Assembly (NCBI RefSeq): GCF_021556395.1 | Contig: NZ_JAKGCS010000036.1 | Coordinates: 62,001 to 126,000, forward strand | Source: Acuticoccus kalidii | Lineage (GTDB): Bacteria; Pseudomonadota; Alphaproteobacteria; Rhizobiales; Amorphaceae | DNA length: 64,000 nucleotides | Direction: 5' to 3' | Shown here: positions 26,022-35,222 of the stretch, one piece after another | How positions within the stretch are numbered: position 1 is the stretch's first letter | Layout of the letters: every line of letters starts with the position of its first letter | Made by a program: the position numbers and the translations under genes | Notes under the pieces: model-generated | What the model saw: only the letters and a program-made list of their open reading frames with translations | The model's database searches: none | Told to the model about the DNA's origin: nothing

Positions 26022-26825
26022 TCAGAGAAATGGCCGGCGAATCTCGTAAAGCGCGATCGCCGTCGCGATGGCGAGATTGAAGCTGTCGGCCTGTCCGGCC
26101 ATCGGGATCTTGAGGAGGGCGTCGCAGCGGGCGGCCATCTCGTCGGTGAGGCCGGACTGTTCGGTGCCCATCACGAGAAGCTGCGGTTCGCTCGCCTCGA
26201 TCGTGCGGATATCGACCGCGCCGTCGAGGTGGGTGCCGTAGACCTTGCCCGGCCAGCGTTTCAGGAATTGCGCGAAGGCGGCATCGTCGGCGCGGGCGAG
26301 GGGCATGTGGAAAATTGAGCCCATCGTCGCGCGGACCGCCTCGACGCCGAATGGATCGGCCGAGGCGCCGACGAGGATGACACCGGCGGCGCCGGCCGCG
26401 TCGGCGGTGCGGATGATCGTGCCGACATTGCCCGGATCGCGCGGCGCCTCGAGGGCGAGGATGGTGCCTCCCCGCATCGCATCGAGCGGGGCGAGACGCT
26501 GCTCGAAGACGCCCATCACGGTCTGTGGATTGTCGCGGCGGGCGAGCTTTTCCATCACCGAAGGCGTCGTGAAGACGACGTCGCCGCCCGACGCGCGCAC
26601 CCGGGCGGCGAGCTTGGCGACGGGCGTGTCGCCCTCCGGTTCGAGGGTGATGATCATCTCGGGCTGCCAACCGACGGCCAGCGCGTCGAGGACGAGCTTG
26701 TGCCCTTCGGCGAGGAAGAGGCCGCTCTCCGCGCGTGACTTGCGCTGATGGAGCGCGCGCACGGCCTTGATGATCGGGTTCGCCGTGCTCGTGACGTGCT
26801 TGACGGAGCCGGTGCGCGCGATCAT
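26022..26825 (-). CDS. TrmH/SpoU family RNA 2'-O-methyltransferase
   Basis: A 267-residue SPOUT methyltransferase with an N-terminal RNA-binding substrate domain (about 5-95, TSTANPIIKAVRALHQRKSR) and a C-terminal knot domain with the SAM motifs (LEAPRDPGNVGTIIRTADA, MGTEQSGLTDEM, IPMAGQADSFNLAIATAIAL). It should methylate a ribose 2'-OH in rRNA or tRNA; the target is not readable. The start is placed at 26825 because it forms an ATGA overlap with the upstream methyltransferase gene; an ATG nine bases earlier is also possible. Confidence 0.9.
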   Translation of the reverse strand: MIARTGSVKHVTSTANPIIKAVRALHQRKSRAESGLFLAEGHKLVLDALAVGWQPEMIITLEPEGDTPVAKLAARVRASGGDVVFTTPSVMEKLARRDNPQTVMGVFEQRLAPLDAMRGGTILALEAPRDPGNVGTIIRTADAAGAAGVILVGASADPFGVEAVRATMGSIFHMPLARADDAAFAQFLKRWPGKVYGTHLDGAVDIRTIEASEPQLLVMGTEQSGLTDEMAARCDALLKIPMAGQADSFNLAIATAIALYEIRRPFL

Positions 26826-27736
26826 GGCCGCCACGTCGCGAACATCGAGGTGGGGAGGAGGCCGCCGCTCGCTTCGGACAAAGCGAGCTCGCCGGCGGTG
26901 ACGGTGCCGCCGCGCCCCTCCATCGCTTCTTCCATGAGGCGGCCGACGGCGAGCGCCGAGGCGCGGATCGCATAGGCAGTGAGAATCACGAACAGGGCAT
27001 CCTCGGCGACGATTTGGCGGACGTCCGCGAGCAGCGGGGGCAGGTCGTCGAAGAGGTTCCAGACCTCGTTCTTCGGCCCGCGCCCGAATTTCGGCGGATC
27101 GAGAAGGATGCCGTCATAGCGCCTTTCGCGGCGAACCTCACGCGCGACGAATTTGGAGGCGTCGTCGCAGATCCACCGGATCGGCTTGTCGTCGAGGCGG
27201 GAGGCCGCCTGATTCTCGCGCGCCCAGGCGATCGCCTTCTTCGAGGCGTCGACGTGCGTGACCTCCGCGCCCGCGGCGGCGAGGATCAGCGAGGCGGCGC
27301 CGGTATAGCCGAAGAGGTTGAGGATGCGCGGCTCGCGCCCGTCGCGCGCCGCGGCCGCCACCATGGCGCTCGCCGCGTCCCAATGGGGCTGTTGCTCGGG
27401 GAAAAGTCCGACATGGCGGTTGTTGCCGATGCGGCAGATCATCCGGGCCGGGCCGCAATCCACCGTCCAGTCGGGCACCTTCGCCGACCAGCGGCCGGGG
27501 CCGTCATCATCGTCGCTGCCCTCGAAGCGGGCATCGGCCACGTCCCATGCGGCGGGATCGCGCGGACGCCACATCGCCTGCGGTTCTGGGCGAACGAGGC
27601 GGACATCTCCGTATTGCTCGAGCTTCTGGCCGTTGCCCGAATCGAGAAGGCGATAGCCCTCCGGCTCGGAGACCAGAACCGTCAGCGCTTCATTCCGTCC
27701 GCCGCTCGTCACGCCGATCCTTTCCATTGCGTTCAA
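26822..27736 (-). CDS. Class I SAM-dependent rRNA methyltransferase (RlmI-like)
   Basis: A 304-residue protein of the RlmI/RlmK-like 5-methylcytosine group. The SAM loop NLFGYTGAASLILAAAGAEV is at about 139-158 and the catalytic-type motif DPPKFGRG follows further on. It lacks an obvious N-terminal PUA domain, as in shorter alphaproteobacterial members. It is translationally coupled to the downstream SPOUT methyltransferase, giving a two-gene RNA-modification operon. An internal ATG three codons in is an alternative start. Confidence 0.85.
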   Translation of the reverse strand: MNAMERIGVTSGGRNEALTVLVSEPEGYRLLDSGNGQKLEQYGDVRLVRPEPQAMWRPRDPAAWDVADARFEGSDDDDGPGRWSAKVPDWTVDCGPARMICRIGNNRHVGLFPEQQPHWDAASAMVAAAARDGREPRILNLFGYTGAASLILAAAGAEVTHVDASKKAIAWARENQAASRLDDKPIRWICDDASKFVAREVRRERRYDGILLDPPKFGRGPKNEVWNLFDDLPPLLADVRQIVAEDALFVILTAYAIRASALAVGRLMEEAMEGRGGTVTAGELALSEASGGLLPTSMFATWRP

Positions 27737-27865
27737 TCGATCGCTCGTTGATTTTGTTTAATTGTGCCTTTGATATCAGGAAGCCGCGCAGCGCAGGGGC
27801 CGTTGCGTGGGTGTATCGCCGCATTCGAGGCGAAAGGCGAGGACAGCCCCGTTGGAGGCCTAACC

Positions 27866-28600
27866 ATGGAGCTAAGCGGCGAACATCGAATCCCCGCGCC
27901 GCGGAGCGTGGTGTGGGAGGCGCTGCACGATCCCGAGATCCTGAAAGATTGCATCAAGGGCTGCCAGCGGCTCGAAAAGCTGAATGATCACCAGATGGAG
28001 GCCACCGTCCAGGCGAAGGTCGGTCCCGTCAAGGCGACGTTCGAGGCGAATGTCGATATCGTCGATCCGGTGGCGCCCGAGCGCTACACGCTGACCGGCG
28101 AGGGTAAAGGCGGCGTCGCGGGCTTTGCGAAGGGGTCGGCCGAAGTGATCCTCACCGAGGATGGCGACGACACGATCCTGACCTACAATGCCAACGCAAA
28201 GATCGGCGGCAAGCTCGCGCAGCTCGGGTCGCGCCTCGTCGACACCACGGCGAAAAAATATGCGGCCGATTTCTTCGCCACCCTGTCGGAGAAGCTCGGC
28301 GGCGGAACACCGACCGCGGCGCCTGCCGAGGCGTCGGGAGCGGCGACGACGGCCGCGCCCGTGGCACCTGCCGCGGACGATGCGGAGGTCGCCGGCCGTA
28401 TCGAGCCGTCGCTCGTCGAGGAGGGCGCTTATGAGCTCGAGCTCGCCGGCGAAGAGACGGCGATCGATTCCCCGCACATGGAAGACACCATTGAAAAGGC
28501 AATCGAAGCCGAGGCGACGAAGCGTGCCTGGGGTGGTCCGTGGTTCTGGGGAATTTTGGCGTTTGCCGCAGTGATCTTGGTTCTGATAGCGTTGCAATAA
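27866..28600 (+). CDS. coxG: CO dehydrogenase subunit G (CoxG) family protein
   Basis: A 244-residue protein with an N-terminal SRPBCC/CoxG domain (1 to about 150, [28 protein letters not shown]-type core), an Ala/Pro linker and a C-terminal membrane helix ([18 protein letters not shown]). In Oligotropha carboxidovorans CoxG recruits CO dehydrogenase to the membrane; the tail anchor here fits that role. The start at 27866 matches family N-termini. It leads the coxG-coxS-coxL-coxM set, with coxS 67 bases downstream, and diverges from the rRNA methyltransferase gene. Confidence 0.88.
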   Translation: MELSGEHRIPAPRSVVWEALHDPEILKDCIKGCQRLEKLNDHQMEATVQAKVGPVKATFEANVDIVDPVAPERYTLTGEGKGGVAGFAKGSAEVILTEDGDDTILTYNANAKIGGKLAQLGSRLVDTTAKKYAADFFATLSEKLGGGTPTAAPAEASGAATTAAPVAPAADDAEVAGRIEPSLVEEGAYELELAGEETAIDSPHMEDTIEKAIEAEATKRAWGGPWFWGILAFAAVILVLIALQ

Positions 28601-28667
28601 CTGGAATAACTCCAGGTGCATTCAGGCAACTGCGGCGAACGCGGGGACGGAGAAGGGAGACAGGGGG

Positions 28668-29159
28668 ATGAGTGAGGTCAAGCTCACGGTAAACGGGCGT
28701 GCGGTGACGCGCGATGTCGAGGACCGTACGCTGCTCGTGACGCTCCTTCGTGAGCATCTGGGGCTCACCGGAACTCACGTCGGCTGCGACACGTCGCAAT
28801 GCGGGGCGTGCACCGTCCACATCGACGGACACGCGGTGAAGTCGTGCACGGTCCTGGCGGCGCAGGTCGACGGATCCGAGGTGGTGACGATCGAAGGTCT
28901 CGCGGATGGTGCGTCGCTGCACCCGATGCAGGAGGCGTTTCGGACGCATCACGGGCTGCAATGCGGCTTCTGCACACCCGGCATGATCATGATGGGGATC
29001 GACATCGTGCAGCGCCATTCGAGCCTCGACGAGGAGACGATCCGCAAGGAGCTCGAAGGCAATATCTGCCGCTGCACCGGCTACCATAACATCGTGAAGG
29101 CGATCAAAGCCGCCGCCGACGACATGGCGGTCGGCACGCCTTCGATGGCCGCCGAATAG
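28668..29159 (+). CDS. coxS: CO dehydrogenase-like small subunit, [2Fe-2S] (CoxS)
   Basis: A 163-residue iron-sulfur subunit of the xanthine oxidase family. Ligands for the plant-ferredoxin-type cluster are C40, C45, C48 and C60, and those for the second cluster are C99, C102, C134 and C136 (CGFCTPG and CRCTG). It passes electrons from the molybdenum site to FAD. A stable hairpin at 29168-29187 lies just after its stop, inside the 151-base gap to coxL. Confidence 0.95.
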   Translation: MSEVKLTVNGRAVTRDVEDRTLLVTLLREHLGLTGTHVGCDTSQCGACTVHIDGHAVKSCTVLAAQVDGSEVVTIEGLADGASLHPMQEAFRTHHGLQCGFCTPGMIMMGIDIVQRHSSLDEETIRKELEGNICRCTGYHNIVKAIKAAADDMAVGTPSMAAE

Positions 29160-29167
29160 GCCTCCCG

Positions 29168-29187
29168 GCGGAGCGGTCCCGCTCCGC
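29168..29187 (+). promoter_or_regulatory. Hairpin between coxS and coxL
   Basis: A perfect 8-bp stem, GCGGAGCG (29168-29175) with CGCTCCGC (29180-29187), has a four-base loop and no T-run after it. It may protect the coxS mRNA end or tune subunit ratio; that is inference. Confidence 0.45.
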
Positions 29188-29310
29188 ACGCGACACGGCT
29201 GGGCGGGACGTGCTCCCGCCCGCCGAGCGACCGTCGGCCGATGCGGCGCGGCGGTGAAAGACAAGGCGACATAACGCGAGCGATCACAGCTCAATTGTCT
29301 GGGGGGTAAG

Positions 29311-31671
29311 ATGGGAGAGGGTATCGGCGCGCGCGTCCTCCGCAAGGAAGACCAGCGCTTCATCACCGGCAAAGGCCGCTATACCGACGACATTTCCGAG
29401 CGCGACATGACGCACGGCGTCTTCGTCCGCTCACCGCACGCGCACGCGCGGATCCGCTCGATCGACGCGAGCGAGGCGAAGAACGTGCCCGGTTTCGTGG
29501 GCATCGTGACGGGGCAGGACCTCATCGACGGCGCGATCGGCAACATCATCTGCGGTTGGATGATCTATTCCAAGGACGGCAGCGCCATGAAGGCGGCGCC
29601 CTGGAAGGTCATGGATCCCGAGATCGTGCGCCATGTCGGCCAGCCGGTCGCCTTCGTGGTGGCCGAGACGCGGGCCGCCGCGGTCGACGCCGCCGAAGCG
29701 GTGACCGTCGACTATGAGGAGCTGCCGGCGCTCACCAATTTCCATCATGCGCTCGATCCGGGCGCCGTCGAGGTGCACCCGGAGGCACCCGGCAATCTCA
29801 TCTGCGACTGGCAGCTCGGCGACGAGGCGGCGACGGACGACGCCTTCGCCAAGGCGGCGCACGTCGTGGAGCTCGATCTCGAGCAGAACCGCCTCGTGCC
29901 CAACGCGATCGAGCCGCGCGCGGCGATCGCCTCCTACAACGTGGCCGAGGAGCATTATACGCTCAACACGACGAGCCAGAACCCGCACGTCGCGCGGCTC
30001 TGCCTGTCGGCCTTCTACAATGTCGCGCCCGAGCACAAATTGCGGGTCATCGCGCCGGATGTCGGCGGGGGCTTCGGCTCGAAGATCTACATCTATCCCG
30101 AGGAGATCACCTGCCTCTTTGCCGCCCGCGTGCTGGAGCGGCCGGTGAAATGGGTGGCCGATCGGTCCGAAAGCTTCCTGACCGATGCGCACGGCCGCGA
30201 CCATAAGACGAAGGCGAAGCTCGCCCTCGACGCCGATCTCAAATTCACCGGGCTCAAGGTCGAGACGATCGCCAATATCGGCGCCTATATGAGCCTCTTT
30301 TCGTCCGCGACGCCGACCTATCTCTATGCGACGCTGCTGTCCGGCCAGTACACGACGCCGAACATCTACTGCAATGTGAAGCTCGTCTATTCGCACACGA
30401 CGCCGGTGGACGCCTATCGCGGCGCCGGGCGGCCGGAGGCGACCTTCGTGGTGGAGCGCATCGTCGAGGCGGCGGCGCGCAAGCTCGGCGTCGATCCGAT
30501 CGAGCTGCGCCGGAAGAACTTCATCCGCGAGTTCCCCTATCAGACGCCCGTCCTGATGGCCTACGACCCGACGGACTTCGACGCCCTCGTCGAAAAGGGC
30601 CTCGCCCACGCCGATCATGCCGGTTTCCCGGCACGCCGGGCCGAAGCCGAACGGCGCGGCAAGCTCCGCGGCATGGGCTTCTCCTGCTATATCGAAGCGT
30701 GCGGGCTCGCGCCGTCGAAGGCGGTCGGCCAGCTCGGCGGCGGAGTCGGCCAGTGGGAATCGGCCGAAGTCCGGGTGAACCCGGTCGGCACGATCGAGAT
30801 CCTCACTGGCTCCCACAGCCACGGGCAAGGGCACGAGACGACGTTCGCCCAGGTCGTCGCTGATCGCCTCGGCGTGCCGGTCGGCAATGTCGCGATCGTG
30901 CACGGCGACACCGACAAGATCCAGTTCGGCATGGGCTCCTACGGCTCGCGCTCCGGTCCGGTCGGGATGGGCGCGATCGCCCGTGCGCTCGACAAGGTGG
31001 AGGCCAAGGCGAAGGTGATCGCCGGCCACCTCATGGAGGCCGACCCGTCCGACATCGTGATCGAGAACGGAGAGCTGAAGGTCGCCGGCACCGACAGGAA
31101 GCTCGGCTGGCACGAGATGACGCTCGCGGCCTACACCGCGCACAATCTGCCGGACGGCATCGAGCCGGGCCTCACGGAAAAGGCGTTTTACGATCCGGCC
31201 AACTTCACCTTCCCGGCGGGCTGCTTCGTCTGCGAGGTGGAGATCGACCCGGACACGGGCATCACCCGCGTCGTGCGGTTCGTGGCGGTCGACGATTTCG
31301 GGGTGATCGTGAACCCCAATGTCGTCGAGGGGCAGGTCCATGGCGGGCTTGCGCAGGGGATCGGTCAGGCGCTCTATGAAGGCGCCTATTATGACGATGC
31401 CGGCCAGCTCCTGACGGGCTCCTACATGGACTATTGTCTGCCGCGCGCCGACGACCTGCCGTCCTTCTCGCTCGACCATGTCGAGACGCCGAACCCCAAC
31501 AACCCGCTCGGGGTGAAGGGCTGCGGCGAGGCGGGCGCGATCGGTGCGCCGGCCGCGGTGATCAACGCGGTGACGGACGCTCTGCGGACCGAGGCGATGA
31601 CGATGCCGGCGACGCCCGAGAAAGTGTGGCGGGCCGTGCAGGCGATGCGCGCGCCGATCGCCGCGGAATAG
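29311..31671 (+). CDS. coxL: Form II CO dehydrogenase-like molybdenum subunit (CoxL)
   Basis: A 786-residue molybdenum-cofactor catalytic subunit of the xanthine oxidase family. The active-site loop reads AYRGAGR (about residues 367-373), the form II signature, not the AYxCSFR of true aerobic CO dehydrogenase, so the Cys that binds copper in form I is missing. The catalytic Glu lies in [10 protein letters not shown] (about 736-745), and GGGFGSK contacts the cofactor. The S-L-M gene order also fits form II. The physiological substrate of form II enzymes is not settled; CO is possible but other aldehydes or heterocycles are as likely. Confidence 0.92.
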   Translation: MGEGIGARVLRKEDQRFITGKGRYTDDISERDMTHGVFVRSPHAHARIRSIDASEAKNVPGFVGIVTGQDLIDGAIGNIICGWMIYSKDGSAMKAAPWKVMDPEIVRHVGQPVAFVVAETRAAAVDAAEAVTVDYEELPALTNFHHALDPGAVEVHPEAPGNLICDWQLGDEAATDDAFAKAAHVVELDLEQNRLVPNAIEPRAAIASYNVAEEHYTLNTTSQNPHVARLCLSAFYNVAPEHKLRVIAPDVGGGFGSKIYIYPEEITCLFAARVLERPVKWVADRSESFLTDAHGRDHKTKAKLALDADLKFTGLKVETIANIGAYMSLFSSATPTYLYATLLSGQYTTPNIYCNVKLVYSHTTPVDAYRGAGRPEATFVVERIVEAAARKLGVDPIELRRKNFIREFPYQTPVLMAYDPTDFDALVEKGLAHADHAGFPARRAEAERRGKLRGMGFSCYIEACGLAPSKAVGQLGGGVGQWESAEVRVNPVGTIEILTGSHSHGQGHETTFAQVVADRLGVPVGNVAIVHGDTDKIQFGMGSYGSRSGPVGMGAIARALDKVEAKAKVIAGHLMEADPSDIVIENGELKVAGTDRKLGWHEMTLAAYTAHNLPDGIEPGLTEKAFYDPANFTFPAGCFVCEVEIDPDTGITRVVRFVAVDDFGVIVNPNVVEGQVHGGLAQGIGQALYEGAYYDDAGQLLTGSYMDYCLPRADDLPSFSLDHVETPNPNNPLGVKGCGEAGAIGAPAAVINAVTDALRTEAMTMPATPEKVWRAVQAMRAPIAAE

Positions 31672-31678
31672 AGATCGA

Positions 31679-31704
31679 GGGGCGGCCCGACGCGCCGCCC
31701 CTTT
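31679..31704 (+). terminator. Terminator-like hairpin between coxL and coxM
   Basis: The stem GGGGCGGC (31679-31686) pairs with GCCGCCCC (31694-31701), followed by only three T. It is a weak intrinsic terminator or attenuator within the cox set; coxM begins 87 bases later, so partial read-through is expected. Confidence 0.5.
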
Positions 31705-31791
31705 CACGAAACGGCCCGCAGCGATGGCGCGCGGGCGGACATTTTCGCCGCAAGGCGGCTGGCGGGACGCCGGACAGGAGCGAGACGGGAC

Positions 31792-32589
31792 ATGTACGCA
31801 ACGAACTATGCCAAGGCGACGAGCCTCGAGGACGCGGTCGCCAAGCTGAAATCGTCCGAGGACGGCAAGTTTCTGGGCGGTGGGCAGACGCTGCTCGCGA
31901 CGATGAAGCAGCGCCTCGCCGCCCCGACCGACATCATCGACGTGACGAAGATCCCCGAGCTTCAGGGGATCAGCGTCGAGGGCGGCAAAGTCGTGATCGG
32001 CGCCGCGACGACGCACTCGCAGGTCGCCGCGTCGAAGGAGATCGCGAGCGCGATCCCGGCGCTTGCCGAACTCGCCGGCACGATCGGCGATCCGGCGGTG
32101 CGCAATATGGGCACGATGGGCGGCGTACTCGCCAACAACGACCCGGCGGCCGACTATCCGGCCGCGGCCCTCGCGCTAGACGCCACGATCATGACGACGC
32201 GGGGCGAGCACGCGGCGGCGGACTATTTCACCGGCATCTTCGAGACCGCGCTCGAAGAGGACGAGATCATCACCAAGATCGCCTATACGATCCCGAAAAA
32301 GGCGGCTTACGAGAAGTTCCGCAACCCGGCCTCGCGCTATTCGCTGTGCTCGGTGTTCGTGGCCCTGCTCGACGATGGTCCGCGCGTCACCGTGACGGGT
32401 TCGGGCAATGACGGCGTCTTCCGCGTCACCGAGATGGAAGAGGCGCTGAAGGCCAACTGGTCGCCCGACGCGGTGCGCTCCATCGCGATCGACCCGGCGA
32501 CGATGCTGGCCGACATTCACGGCTCGGCCGAATATCGCGCGCACCTCGTCCCGGTGCTCGCGGCGCGCGCGGTGGCCAAGGCCGGGTGA
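31792..32589 (+). CDS. coxM: CO dehydrogenase-like FAD subunit (CoxM)
   Basis: A 265-residue FAD-binding subunit. The two flavin motifs are visible as LGGGQTLLATMKQRL (about 28-42) and GTMGGVLANNDPAADYP (about 104-121). It completes the molybdenum hydroxylase heterotrimer and passes electrons onward to an acceptor. Its TGA overlaps the GTG start of the next gene (GTGA), although that gene's function is unrelated. Confidence 0.93.
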   Translation: MYATNYAKATSLEDAVAKLKSSEDGKFLGGGQTLLATMKQRLAAPTDIIDVTKIPELQGISVEGGKVVIGAATTHSQVAASKEIASAIPALAELAGTIGDPAVRNMGTMGGVLANNDPAADYPAAALALDATIMTTRGEHAAADYFTGIFETALEEDEIITKIAYTIPKKAAYEKFRNPASRYSLCSVFVALLDDGPRVTVTGSGNDGVFRVTEMEEALKANWSPDAVRSIAIDPATMLADIHGSAEYRAHLVPVLAARAVAKAG

Positions 32590-33146
32590 GCGTCGAAACC
32601 GACACCGGCGCGGGCGGCGAGACCGCCCCGCCCGCACCGCGCGGCTTCGAGCGTCTCGACGAAGCCTTCGCGGTGCTCGGCATCGACGTCGAGACGATCG
32701 AGCACGAGGCCGCCTATACGGTGGAGCAGGCCAAGGATCTGCGTGGCACGATCGACGGCCTCCACACCAAGAACCTCTTCTTGAAGGACAAGAAGGGCAG
32801 CCTCTTCCTCGTCACCGCGCCCGAGGCGAAGCCGGTGGACCTCAAGCGGCTCCATGCGGTGATCGGCGCGAAGGGGCGGCTGAGCTTCGCCTCGGCCGAA
32901 TTGATGGGCCGCCATCTCGGCGTGACGCCGGGGTCGGTGACGCCGCTCGCCCTCATCAATGACGACGAGAGGGCCGTCACCTTCATCGTCGACACGGCGC
33001 TCGACGCCGCGGCGCTGATCAACGTCCACCCGCTTCGCAACACGGCGACCGTCACCCTCCCGCGCGAGGCGTTTTTCGCCTTCCTCGACCATGTCGGCCA
33101 TTCGCCGCAGGTGATGGAATTGCCGGAACCGCCCGCGACCGAGTGA
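32586..33146 (+). CDS. ProX/YbaK-type prolyl-tRNA editing protein
   Basis: A 186-residue single-domain trans-editing deacylase resembling ProX (PrdX), which hydrolyses mischarged aminoacyl-tRNA(Pro), typically Ala-tRNA(Pro). Family landmarks include HEAAYTVEQA, GLHTKNLFLKDKKG, GVTPGSVTPLALIND and NVHPLRNTAT. The start is GTG at 32586, overlapping the coxM stop; an N-terminal segment rich in Gly, Ala and Pro (about 1-20) precedes the domain. Its coupling to coxM is structural and does not imply a shared function. Confidence 0.9.
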   Translation: MSVETDTGAGGETAPPAPRGFERLDEAFAVLGIDVETIEHEAAYTVEQAKDLRGTIDGLHTKNLFLKDKKGSLFLVTAPEAKPVDLKRLHAVIGAKGRLSFASAELMGRHLGVTPGSVTPLALINDDERAVTFIVDTALDAAALINVHPLRNTATVTLPREAFFAFLDHVGHSPQVMELPEPPATE

Positions 33147-33344
33147 TGCCCGGTCTCGCAATGTGGACCGGGACTTCCCAACTTTAGACAAAGGCCGCGA
33201 GACACGACGCCTTCGGTTGGGCCATGATGGCCCTGACGAAGCGTCGCCTGGCGGCGTTGGCGGTTGCCTTGCCCTGGGCAACTCCTATTCCTATGGCACA
33301 AGCCCGTGGCGCATCGCGGGCGAGAAGACGAGCAGAGAGACCGT

Positions 33345-34283
33345 ATGAGCACCCTTCTGGGTCCCGGGGGCGAGGCGATCTCGTCCACCCCGAACACCGC
33401 GGCGACGGACGCCCCGTCCGGCGATGTGATCGAAACCACGACGCAGACATTCGCGCGGGACGTCCTCGAGGCTTCGCGCGACATGGTCGTCCTCGTGGAC
33501 TTCTGGGCGCCTTGGTGCGGCCCGTGCAAGCAACTCGCGCCCGTTCTCGAAAAGACCGTGAAGGCGTTCGCCGGATCGGTGCGGCTCGTGAAGATGAACA
33601 TCGACGATCATCCGGAGATCGCCGGCCAGCTCGGCATCCGCTCGATCCCGGCGGTTATCGCCTTCCGTCAGGGCCAGCCGATGGACGGCTTCATGGGCGC
33701 CCAGACGGAGCAGCAGATCCGCACCTTCATCGAGCGTGTCGCCGGCCCCGCGACCGACGGCGTCGCAGAGCTGCTCGCCGAGGCCGATCAGGCGCGCGCC
33801 GCCGGTGCGCACGAGCAGGCGATGATGCTCTATGGCGAAGTGCTCCAGCGCGACCAGGAGAACGTCCAGGCGATCGCCGGGCTCGGTATGGTCAGCATCG
33901 AGGCCGGCAATCTCGAAGGCGCGAAGGAAATGTTCGGCTCGCTCCCCGAGCCGATGAAGAAAGAGCCGCCGATCCAGGCGCTCGAGGCCGCGATCCGTCT
34001 CGCCGAACAGGGCGCGACGCTCGGCGAAGCGGCGCAGCTCGAAGCCGCGGTCGCGGCGGATCCAAACGACTTCCAGGCGCGTTTCGATTATGCCGTCGCG
34101 CTCGCCGCGGAAGGGGATCGGAAAGCCGCCGTCGATCAGCTCGTCGAGATCATGCGCCGCGATCGTGAGTGGAACGAAGGCGCCGCGCAGAAGGAGCTGA
34201 TCAACTTCTTCGATGCGTGGGGGCCGGCCGATCCCGCCACCGCCGCGGGACGGCGCAAGATGGCATCGATACTTTTCGCTTGA
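33345..34283 (+). CDS. Thioredoxin-TPR protein (CnoX/YbbN-like)
   Basis: A 312-residue co-chaperone-type protein. The thioredoxin domain (about 30-135) carries the classic active site WCGPC (57-61), and the C-terminal half consists of TPR-like helical repeats (about 145-300). In E. coli CnoX protects substrates and passes them to GroEL, but its own CxxC is not a standard thioredoxin site; here WCGPC suggests real redox activity, as in many alphaproteobacteria. The start at 33345 follows the sequence to the first plausible ATG; the open frame upstream is non-conserved. It precedes a LON-domain gene by 17 bases. Confidence 0.88.
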   Translation: MSTLLGPGGEAISSTPNTAATDAPSGDVIETTTQTFARDVLEASRDMVVLVDFWAPWCGPCKQLAPVLEKTVKAFAGSVRLVKMNIDDHPEIAGQLGIRSIPAVIAFRQGQPMDGFMGAQTEQQIRTFIERVAGPATDGVAELLAEADQARAAGAHEQAMMLYGEVLQRDQENVQAIAGLGMVSIEAGNLEGAKEMFGSLPEPMKKEPPIQALEAAIRLAEQGATLGEAAQLEAAVAADPNDFQARFDYAVALAAEGDRKAAVDQLVEIMRRDREWNEGAAQKELINFFDAWGPADPATAAGRRKMASILFA

Positions 34284-34300
34284 TCGATCGGGGGACGGAC

Positions 34301-34981
34301 ATGCGTATCGGCAACGCGAATTATGACAGCGTTACGGACTTGCCGTCTTCCGTGCCCGTCTTCCCGCTGTCGGGCGCGCTGCTCCTGCCGCGCGCCCACC
34401 TGCCGCTCAACATCTTCGAGCCGCGTTATATCGCGATGATCGACGATGCGATGGCCGGCGATCGTCTGATCGGCATGGTGCAGCCGCGCTTCGACGACGA
34501 GGCGGACCTCGTGGACGACGACATGCCGGATCTGTGCGATGTCGGCGCGCTCGGCCGCATCGTGTCGCTGCAGGAGAGCGGGGACGGACGGTATCTCATT
34601 CAGCTCGGCGGGGTTTGCCGGTTCGAGATCGTCGAGGAGGCGCAGACGGGTCTGCCCTATCGCCGCTGCCGGATCTCGGCCGAGCGGTTCGCCGCCGACC
34701 TCACCCTCGGCTCGGACGAAAGCGCGATCGATCGTGATGCGCTGATCCGCGCCTTCCAGAACTATCTTGACGCCAACCACCTCGAAGCGGATTGGAAGAG
34801 CGTCCGCTCGGCCTCCAACGAGGCGCTCGTCAACACGCTCGCGATGATGAGCCCCTACGGGCCGGCGGAGAAGCAGGCGCTTCTCGAAGCGCCGAACCTT
34901 GCCTCTCGCGCCGAGACGCTGGTGGCGATCACCGAAGTGGAGCTTGCCCGACAGGCGAGCGACAAGCCGATACTGAATTAG
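34301..34981 (+). CDS. LON substrate-binding domain protein
   Basis: A 226-residue protein consisting only of the N-terminal LON (PUA-like) substrate-binding domain (PVFPLSGALLLPRAHLPLNIFEPRY-type core, later GRIVSLQES and YLIQLGGVCRFEIVEE). There is no ATPase or protease part. Such proteins are common next to the CnoX-type thioredoxin gene in Hyphomicrobiales; their role is unknown, perhaps recognition of damaged proteins. It has GGGGGACGG before the ATG. Confidence 0.9.
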   Translation: MRIGNANYDSVTDLPSSVPVFPLSGALLLPRAHLPLNIFEPRYIAMIDDAMAGDRLIGMVQPRFDDEADLVDDDMPDLCDVGALGRIVSLQESGDGRYLIQLGGVCRFEIVEEAQTGLPYRRCRISAERFAADLTLGSDESAIDRDALIRAFQNYLDANHLEADWKSVRSASNEALVNTLAMMSPYGPAEKQALLEAPNLASRAETLVAITEVELARQASDKPILN

Positions 34982-34993
34982 GAGACGACGGCC

Positions 34994-35179
34994 ATGGCCG
35001 AAGATCGCAAGGTGGATCCCAAGCTCCTCGAGCTGCTGGTCTGCCCGGTGACGAAATCGACGCTGCGTTTCGACGCGGCGAACAACGAGCTGGTCAGCGA
35101 CGAGGCGAAGCTCGCCTATCCGATCCGCGACGGGATCCCGATCATGATCCCCGACGAGGCGCGTGCCCTGGATCAATAG
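34994..35179 (+). CDS. Trm112-like UPF0434 protein
   Basis: A 61-residue protein of the Trm112/UPF0434 family ([17 protein letters not shown], later [15 protein letters not shown]). Bacterial members are small partners that stabilise methyltransferases. Only one of the usual zinc-site cysteines is present (C16 region), so zinc binding is doubtful. It lies 12 bases after the LON-domain gene and 43 bases before egtB. Confidence 0.92.
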   Translation: MAEDRKVDPKLLELLVCPVTKSTLRFDAANNELVSDEAKLAYPIRDGIPIMIPDEARALDQ

Positions 35180-35222
35180 AGCGCGACGCCCTACCTCCCA
35201 CTGGTTCGACCGGAGGAGGCAC

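Noticed and set aside
29431..32016. 861-codon reverse frame antisense to coxL
   Set aside because: It is complementary to the codon pattern of coxL, has no recognisable domain, and its composition is a typical G+C artefact.
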